A stretch of DNA of 64,000 bases. Source: Oreocharis arfaki (Eukaryota; Chordata; Aves; Passeriformes; Paramythiidae). The stretch spans positions 1,116,001 to 1,180,000 of the forward strand of contig VZRR01002778.1 of NCBI GenBank assembly GCA_013398015.1, written 5' to 3'. The notes under the pieces were generated by a model that saw nothing but the letters and a program-made list of their open reading frames with translations, was not told the origin of the DNA and did not search any database. Below are positions 51,701 to 60,700 of the stretch, in pieces. The translations under genes and the position numbers were made by a program. Positions within the stretch are counted from its first letter, which is position 1. Every line of letters starts with the position of its first letter.

Positions 51701-54700
51701 AGCCTGGCACTTTTCCCAAAGCACTCTCCAATGGCAACTTCTCCCCAACAGAAAGCAACACCTCTGTGAACTGGAGGACAGGGAGTTTCCATGGACATGG
51801 CCACCTCACCCTCCGGAGGGAGAACAGTGGCGACAGCTCCAAAGAGCTAGGCATGGGAAAAAGGCGCAACTCCTCCAGTTCAGTGAGCAGCCGCCTGAGT
51901 ATTTACGACAACGTGCCAGGTTCGATCCTGTATTCCAGTACAAGCGACCTGGCTGACCTCGAAAATGAAGACATATTCCCAGAACTAGACGACATCCTAT
52001 ACCATGTCAAAGGGATGCAGAGAATAGTGAACCAGTGGTCAGAGAAGTTCTCAGATGAAGGGGACTCTGACTCAGCACTCGACTCCATCTCCCCATGTCC
52101 TTCCTCTCCAAAGCAGATTCACCTTGATGTAGATAATGATCGAAGAACACCAAGTGACCTCGACAGTACAGGGAATTCGCTGAATGAAACAGAAGAGCCC
52201 ACAGGGATCCAGGACAGGAGAGACTCTGGGGTGGGTGCATCGCTGACACGGTCCAGCAGGTGAGACCACGAGCATTAGGACTTGGGGTGGCCTGGGGATG
52301 TCCCCTCCAGCCCAAGCGGCTCTATAGTAGCTGCGCCACACTTAGTTAAGGTGCAGTAGAAGCTGTGGCCATTCAAGCACACGTGTGCTGTTCCATTGCT
52401 TCCCAAAACAGTTAGGAGCAAGGGAAGTATTTGTGCAAGACTTTGTGGTTCCTACAATTCATAGCTGTATGTTTGTACGTTCAGCCTGAGTCATCAGGCA
52501 ATGTTAAGGCAGTTTTGGGGCACAATAATTCTTCAAACTGAAATGGTGCATGGGAGGGGAGGGCCATCAAGTAGGATTAATCACTTTTTAAGTTGGCTAG
52601 GAGAACCAAGGATAAGTATGTTCTGTTTTGTGTCAGTCTCTAGTAAAAGCCTTGACTTTTAGACTGTTGCAAAAAATTGCATTTTTCAGTAGCCGGCTGT
52701 TTCTAATAGCATGCTAGGGCACTAAATCTGTGGGGAAAATGAGGCTTGTTTACCTTCTCTTCATCACTGTAGCACAATGGGAGACTGGGGGAGTTCCAGT
52801 GGCCTCCAGATTCTGCTGGGAGTTTTACTGTGGGATGGATGACTGTATTTTGTATTGTGAGTCGAGCAAGGATTTTAATTCTTTTTAGCTTTGTTTCAAG
52901 TTTTGCTTTAGAAGTGGTTCAAATCATTTAGTCATCTACAGCTGCTTGTATAGACTTAATGGGACTTTTAGAAGTGCAGAGTTCTTATTTGACGTGTCTT
53001 AAAAATTCATGCCATTTTTTCTTAATGGAGTTTTTTGATTCCCACTGCCATAATACTGAAAGGACTTTGGGAGAAGGGTGTTGGAGCCCTTGGAGGATAT
53101 CTGGTAGGGCAAGGCTGTGGAGGTAGCACTGAGCTGTGGGTCAGCTCAGAGTGCGCATTCCCATCTGAAGCACCTGTGCATGCTGCATCACACCAAGTGA
53201 GGCAGAGACACCGCTGGCTGATGCCTGTGAAATCTCAGAAGAATGCAGCTGCCAAGAGCAGGGATCTCAGCAGTACATTTGCAGTAATTCCTGAACATAT
53301 CTTGCAGAGACATTTCAGTAACCTGCCCTTTCTCTGTCTCCTATCTTCTCCACAGGCACAAGCTAAGGTGGCACAGCTTCCAGAGTTCCCACCGGCCCAG
53401 CCTCAGCTCGGCATCCCTGCAGATCAATTGCCAGTCTGTGGCACAGATGAACCTGCTGCAGAAGTACTCTCTCCTGAAGCTGACTGCTCTCCTGGAGAAG
53501 TACACACCTTCCAACAAGCATGGTTTCAGCTGGTAAGGACACAGTGCTGTGTACAGAGAGCCCAACTATGCAAGCATGACAGTTGTGCTTGTCTCAAGAA
53601 ACTTTTGGAAAGATGGAATGCCTCCTTCCAATCCCTCTTTTTCCGTATTTGCACTTCTTCCTCCAGCCTGTGCTGACAGTGATTCTTGGTTTCCTAAGAC
53701 TGGGCTAAAACCACTAACCCTTTAAGTAAGTGAAATCCTATTAGGCTTGAGAGATGTGTTTATGGGGACATGTGAGGGACCCAAAGCAATGAAATACAGA
53801 CCAGCTTTCTGAACAAGAAGATGTTCAGTATCTATAGCAAAAGAAGGATCACTTGTTTATTGAGGCAGTTAGCAAGCAGTCGCACAAATTGCAGCCAATC
53901 TTAACTTTTCTTCAGTTATTCTTAAGTATAACTGATATTCCCTTTACATAATTATGTAATTAAATAATGTTAATTCTAGTAATTAAATAATGTTAATTCT
54001 TAGTTCTAGTATCTCACTAGCCGAAATTTTGCTTTCCCTTTTTAAGGCACTATAAATCAGTTTGGTTGCAAAAGAGATGGAGAGAAGAAGACAGGTTGGG
54101 AGAACCACGGAGTTTTTTGTAGGCAGCAATTTCTGCTGTGGCCAGGTGTTTGTAACCCAGTTGAATATTTTTTGTCAGAAGAATGAAATAGAAAGCTCTT
54201 TTATTATTGTATCTGCAGAACAGCCTGTGTAACCTTCAGGATGCAATGGATGCAAATAAAATTTTTCTTGTCCCTACCACAGGCCAGCCTCCTCCCTTCC
54301 CCAGGAGTCATAGAGAGTATTTAGCTTCAGCATCAAAGTACCTCCTGTTCAAAGGCTGTTATTATGTCAGTCTTTCTAAATACAGAAGTTGTTTGTTCTG
54401 AAAGACAGAAATAAGTATTGACCAGTTATCCCTGCATGCTTCAGATTCTCAGTGGAGATCGCAATGTGTTTTTTCACATTCCATTGGCATGTTTTTTGAC
54501 AAAGCAAGTATTATTCATACATGTATCAATAATGCCCTAAACTTAACTATATGGCAATACAAACTGGTTCTGTTTTACTATGTAACAGATTAGTCAGCTG
54601 TAAATCCAACACACTATTTGTATAGCTGTACTGTATGTTGAAATGTTAAATGTCTCCCTGTTTTCAGTGCTACTGTGTCCCATTAGTTGTTACACTGGAC

Positions 54701-57700
54701 TTTAGCTTTCCTCCCTGTTTAGGAAAATGACCTCAATATTTTCACATTTTAGTGCCTTTTTTTTTCCCCTTTGTGAAACCAGTACTCTGGGGGACCCAGG
54801 GGTAAATCATTCTTCTGTGTTTAGTAACTTTTTCCTTGGAGTCATAAGCAGATGGAAGGGCCTCTCAATGAAACTGGAGTGGGAGGTGGGGGTGACAAAA
54901 GTCACTGGCTGACAAGGAAGGGGGTCCCTCAAAGGAGTTGTTTATAGAGCTGAAGTTTTTAGCTGACAAACTCAAATGTATTACATCAGTTTCCTGCTGT
55001 TCTGCGCACTGGTGGGTGGTGGACCCAGTTTGAGGACTTTGCAGAACAAGTAGTTGACATACAAAAGCTCATTGTTCAAATGCCCATCTTTCCTGAAACC
55101 TAAAGAAGCAGTGTTATAAGGGGTCACTGACCGCAAGATTTATTTTGACTCTTTTGCAATTCAATCTGGCCCCTGCAGTTTTACCCTGTAGCTTTCGTCT
55201 TCCTAATATTGATGGAGTAGCACCACATTAATACTTAGAGGCAGCATACTGCTGCAAATGTCAAGCCTTTCTCTTAGAGAAACTCTTGTTTTCTTTCCCC
55301 TCACCCTTTCCAGCCCAGAGTGGATTAGCTAATTTATACTGTCACTGCTGTTCATGTTACTAAAAGTGTTTCATTTATTTTCACTTACTTTCCGAATTAC
55401 TGGAAATACAGAAGATAAACAGTCAACAGAGGTTTAATTTAGTGTGTCGTTCCCTTTGCTTAAATAGGGCAGTACCAAAATTCATGAAAAGAATAAAGGT
55501 GCCAGATTATAAAGACCGAAATGTCTTTGGAGTACCACTGCAAGTGAATGTGCAGCGCACGGGGCAGCCTCTTCCCCAGAGCATTCAGCAAGCCATGCGG
55601 TACCTCCGCAACCACTGTCTGGATCAGGTGCGTTTTGCTAGACTCTTTTTCCACAGGCATGCACCTCCCAAAGCCCAGCTTTCCATTAATTTTCATTGTT
55701 CCTGGGTCAGACTGAAAAAGGTAGACTCAAAACAGGACAAAATAGATAATTAATGCATGGAAAGCTTTCCACAAAATTAGAGCCCATACTTAAGAAGCTA
55801 AAGAGCATGCTTAGATTTCAGATTTTCTGGATTTGTTATAAATGTATTTACTTATATACGTGTATTTAGGTTGGACTGTTTAGGAAGTCTGGAGTCAAAT
55901 CCAGAATTCAGGCTTTACGTCAAATGAACGAGAGCTCCACAGACAGCGTCAACTACGAAGGCCAGTCTGCCTACGACGTAGCAGACATGTTAAAGCAATT
56001 CTTCCGTGATCTGCCTGAGCCTCTCATGACCAACAAACTCTCCGAGACCTTCTTACAGATATACCAATGTAAGTAGTGAGGTTTCTGCAGCAGATAGCAA
56101 ATGGTCATTTGTGTAGCAAGGGTGGAACTTTGTAGCACTGCTGCTCTGGGCACTGCACATGTTTCCTGTGTTGGTCTTTGCCTTTCTCCAGTAACTGTTA
56201 CAGTTCAGGCTGCCTCATAAGGGCTGGATTTTTTGTATTGTAGTTTTCTAACAATTTATAGTACAAGTTCTTTTATTTTCACCTTTCTCTCTAGTTCAGG
56301 AACAAATATAAATCCTCCATCACTTGTTCTAAATTTTCCTCTCTTCTTTGACCATACTTGATATTACGGTTTGAAAATAAGCCACACCTAATGTGGCTAA
56401 GTAGACGAGCAGAGGAAACACTACATGAACAGAATTTGGGGCTTTTGAGGGGCAAGGATACCAAAAATTTTTATTTTCTTACAATTCATTTTCTGCTATC
56501 CTTCACCTCAACTGTTTAAAAAGAACCTCTAAGTGGTAAGCGTTTCTGTTACTGACTTGTAGCTACTTTACAGATAAGTACCATAAACAGAAGTGTTCAG
56601 AGTAAATCGCAAAAAAAATGGAGGTTATCAATGCTTGTGAAAAGAAACAATTACAAAAAGGTTACAGGAATTTCCTTCATATCTCCGTAGGTGGAGATGA
56701 TGTTTTAAAATGTCATACAGACTACTTTTTCAGTGCATGCATTTTTTTGAGTGTGTTTGGATTCCTAAGCAGGTTTACGGAGAAAATTAATCAGACTCTC
56801 CACTTCCATGCATATTAAACAGCAGCTCTGTGGGTTTAGAGCCGAAAGAAGTTTGACAAAGCATTGCAGGAGTATCTGTTCCTTTCCTTTTGCAGGCGGT
56901 AGGTCTGAGGAATTCCCAGAGGTGGTCGGGAAGTATTATCTCTCTGTAAAGCAAAGAGCCTTAAAACAGCTGTAAATTTTGCTTCCCTGCAAATGGCAAA
57001 ATTTCCCTTTGCTTTGGTGCTATGCACCAGGCTGCACACTGGAATGCACGTGGCTTAGATGTACTTTGAGCTGATTGAGAGGAGAGCATGGAAAACGGTG
57101 GATTTTTGCATAAAACTGCTTTCTAAAGTCACCTGCTAGCTTACAAAGTTGCTGAAGCCCAACGCAAATACCAGTTAAATATCTGAGTAGCACCATGTGT
57201 ATTATGAGACATGCAGAGAGGGTGGTGGGCTGCTAATGACGATATAAATACTCCAGGACACAGACTCTGATGTTGTCTTCAGAGGTGGCTTATTGGAAAT
57301 CCCTTTATAAGAAGCAGATCTGGTCTGGGTTATTTCATTTTCTGTTCCTTTCAAGTTTGGAGGAGAAAGCTTATATAAAAGACACATCAGATTTTTCCAG
57401 TGGCTGTTTGTTGTTCGTAACCAAGGAGCTGTTTAATGGTATGGGGCTTCACAGCGTTGACTTTCTTTTTCCACCGCATGACTTTGAATGATCTGCTCAA
57501 TAAAGTAACCCTCTGTGTTCGGTAAAGCACTTTCTGGATATTTTATGACATCACTGTTGAAAAGGTTTGCTAGCTAATTTATTTAATTAATTTACCTATT
57601 CTAAAACTCATCCATGTTTTAAATTTCTTTGCAAGACGAAGAACTTCTAAATTGGCTGGGCTCAGTTTGCTTGCTCCCTGCCTGACTCTGGGCTTCTGTC

Positions 57701-60700
57701 CTTTTAGTGCATCTGTGGGAGCATGTAGCTGTTGAAGCTAAATCTAAAATTAACTCTGGCCTAGGCACAGCTTCTTGCTTGCATTTCTTGTGAGGCAGGA
57801 AATAGCTGAGGGTAGTTAAACTAGTGGGTTAAAAAAAATTCCTTCATGTTTCTTACAAATGGTATGCATCCTGAAGGAAATCACTTCAAACTCGAGTCAA
57901 GTATTTGAAGCTGGAGTTTGCTTTGGGATGTATTCATGCTGTGTGTGTGGAAAATCAATGGGCTGATGAGAGAATTGCTAATATTCTGCAGATGTGCCAA
58001 AGGATCAGCGTCTCCAGGCTATCAAGGCTGCCATTATGCTTTTACCTGACGAGAACAGGGAGGTCCTCCAGATTCTTCTCTATTTCCTGAGTGATGTCAC
58101 AGCTGCAGTGAAGGAAAACCAGATGACACCAACAAACCTGGCCGTCTGCTTAGCACCTTCCCTCTTCCACCTGAACACTCTCAAAAGAGAGAATTCTTCC
58201 CCAAGGTAGGTTTCTGGGAGCAGGGCTCACTGCTGCTGGTCCCATATCACAGCTGGCAAGATGTGCAAACAGGCACGGTCTAGGATTGGTCCTTCCTGCT
58301 GTGATCACCTTGGACACCTCAGAGAGCACTGGCTGTAGAACAGTTATGGGATCCTACATTTTCTTGGAGATTTGTTAAAATATAAACAAGCTCATAAGAA
58401 GGAGGAAAGATGGGGGTGGAGGGAGGGGATTCCAAAGAAAAGGTTTAGAAAGAGTAGCGAGAGAACTTGGCAACACCATGCCAATATTTGGTACCAGGCA
58501 GCACTGCTCTAAATTACCAGCAGAGTTCGGAATCCTATTGTTTTCTTCCCAAACATGTCTCCCGCTCTGCAACAACTAACTGGATTTGTGTATGTGTGTG
58601 CTCTTTTCCTCTGTGAAGGGTGATGCAAAGAAAACCAAGCCTGGGGAAACCCGATCAAAAGGACCTAAATGAAAATCTGGCTGCAACCCAAGGGCTAGCT
58701 CATATGATTGCTGAATGCAAGAAACTCTTTCAGGTAAAACACTTGTTTACAAAACTGATGGGTGGAATATTGATCAACATGTCTTAGATCTGCTGTATAA
58801 CGGAAAGCTAAGAATGTCTCTTTATTTTAATGTAATTTAACACCTGATAAGTAGTTTTTTAAAAACCTTTGCATCCTGATCTGGGTGCATACATGAATTA
58901 GAAGTGGTGCCAGAAGAGAAGAGAGTTGTTCTGCTTGCCCTGGCGCTCTAAAGTCAGGAGGCAGTTACAGAGTTTGGCACATTTTTGTTGCATCCAAGCC
59001 GCATTTGAAATATGTTTTCAAGATTTTATTGTGCAGCCACAAGGGTCTGTGGACCTCAGCTCTAATTACAAAGCAAGAAGCTATTTCCAGGAATTTCAGT
59101 GCTCATTTTATACTTAAATTCTCAAGAGTTAGCGAGACAGGCCACAAAAGCATCCTGGAATGTAACACTGTCAAACCATAGGTTGAAGGGTCTGTAGGAA
59201 CTAAAGCACGCTCCCTCTAGGGCCTGCGATGGAGAACCAGACAAGTCGAGTCCTGGTTTTCCTCACTGTCATCAAATCTTTTCAGAGCCCTCAGCTGAAG
59301 ACGTGCCTGTCTCTTTTCTTGCAGCTGGCAACTGTTCCTTTCTTCTTGCAGTTTGCAGGATAAACTGTGCTGTGGGAATGAATCTAGTGGTGTAGTAAAG
59401 GGGGATACTCCACAGAATAAAATAAGACACCCCATAAAAGAGAGGTTAATTTGAGTTAAATCAAAGTCACAAACTTAGTTTTGGCATTTCTTCATATTGA
59501 GTGCTTAACCTGGCACATACACATCCCATCACTTACAAAACTAACATACACAGCTCCCTGTGGCTATTGGGCTGCTAGACTAATGCAGTGACCTGGGGAG
59601 AGACCTGCAAGAGGATGATTTCACCCTTGTCACCCCTCAGATACCTGAAGAAATGAGCAGGGGTCGGAACTCGTACACGGAGCAGGACCTGCGTCCCCTC
59701 AGCCTGGAGGAGCTCCGGGGCAGCAGCAGCAACACTGAGCCCTCCGACTACCACTGCTACCTCCAGGACTGCGTGGATGACTTGCTCAAGGAGATGAAGG
59801 AGAAGTTTAAAGGCTGGGTCAGCTGCTCCACATCAGAGCAAGCAGAGCTGGCATACAAGAAGGTATGCACCCTGTCGCTCACACCACAGCTCTGGGATTT
59901 AGCTCACTTGTGGCATAGGATATTATAGAAGGTTCAGTACACATTTTTGCTTTGCAGATAGATATTAGGAAAAAATTAATCTTTTAATGCAGTTGTACAT
60001 CATATAAAACCACCATGTCTTTCAGCACTAGTTTGCTAACATGCAGTGATTTGTGTTCTTCTGTTTATCCAGCCCAGGAATGTTCACTGTATTGAATGTA
60101 CATGCCTTCACTCACGCATGCAAAACCTTAACAAGCTGAGTCACTATGCAGGCAGTAGGAAGTTTCTCATCTCTGGTCTTGTACAGCTCAGAACTAGCAG
60201 ACGGAGAAGTGTTTCAACGACATTTTTAAAAAATAAACTTGAAAAAGAAATTGTAAGGAAGAGGAAAACTAAGGACTCTGCTAATTTTCCCCAGGTGTGT
60301 GAAGGTCCCCCACTCCGATTATGGAAAACTACCATTGAAATCTCAGCTACACCAGAGGATGTTTTAAATCGTTTACTTAAAGAGCAGCATCTTTGGGATG
60401 AAGATCTTATAGAGTCAAAAGTAATTGAGCCTTTGGACAGCCAGACAGATATATACCAGTATGTCCAGAACAGCATGGCACCTCACCCAGCCAGGGACTT
60501 CGTAGTCTTAAGGTAAGACTTTCATATGCAATGATGTTTATATCCTACACTTACAGCAGCCTTGCCTATTTTTTTATAATGTCAGGTATATTGGTAAATA
60601 TCTATTTGTGCCTAATTTGAATTCTTATTACTGTTTGTCCAATAAAAGATTTTTTGGTTTTCTTCTTTTTTCTTAGAACATGGAGGACAAACTTCCCCAA

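Noticed and set aside
53035..53676. 213-codon plus-strand open frame across intron 5 and exon 6
   Set aside because: It reads exon 6 in the wrong phase. The correct phase gives a near-perfect DLC1 segment with proper splice sites.
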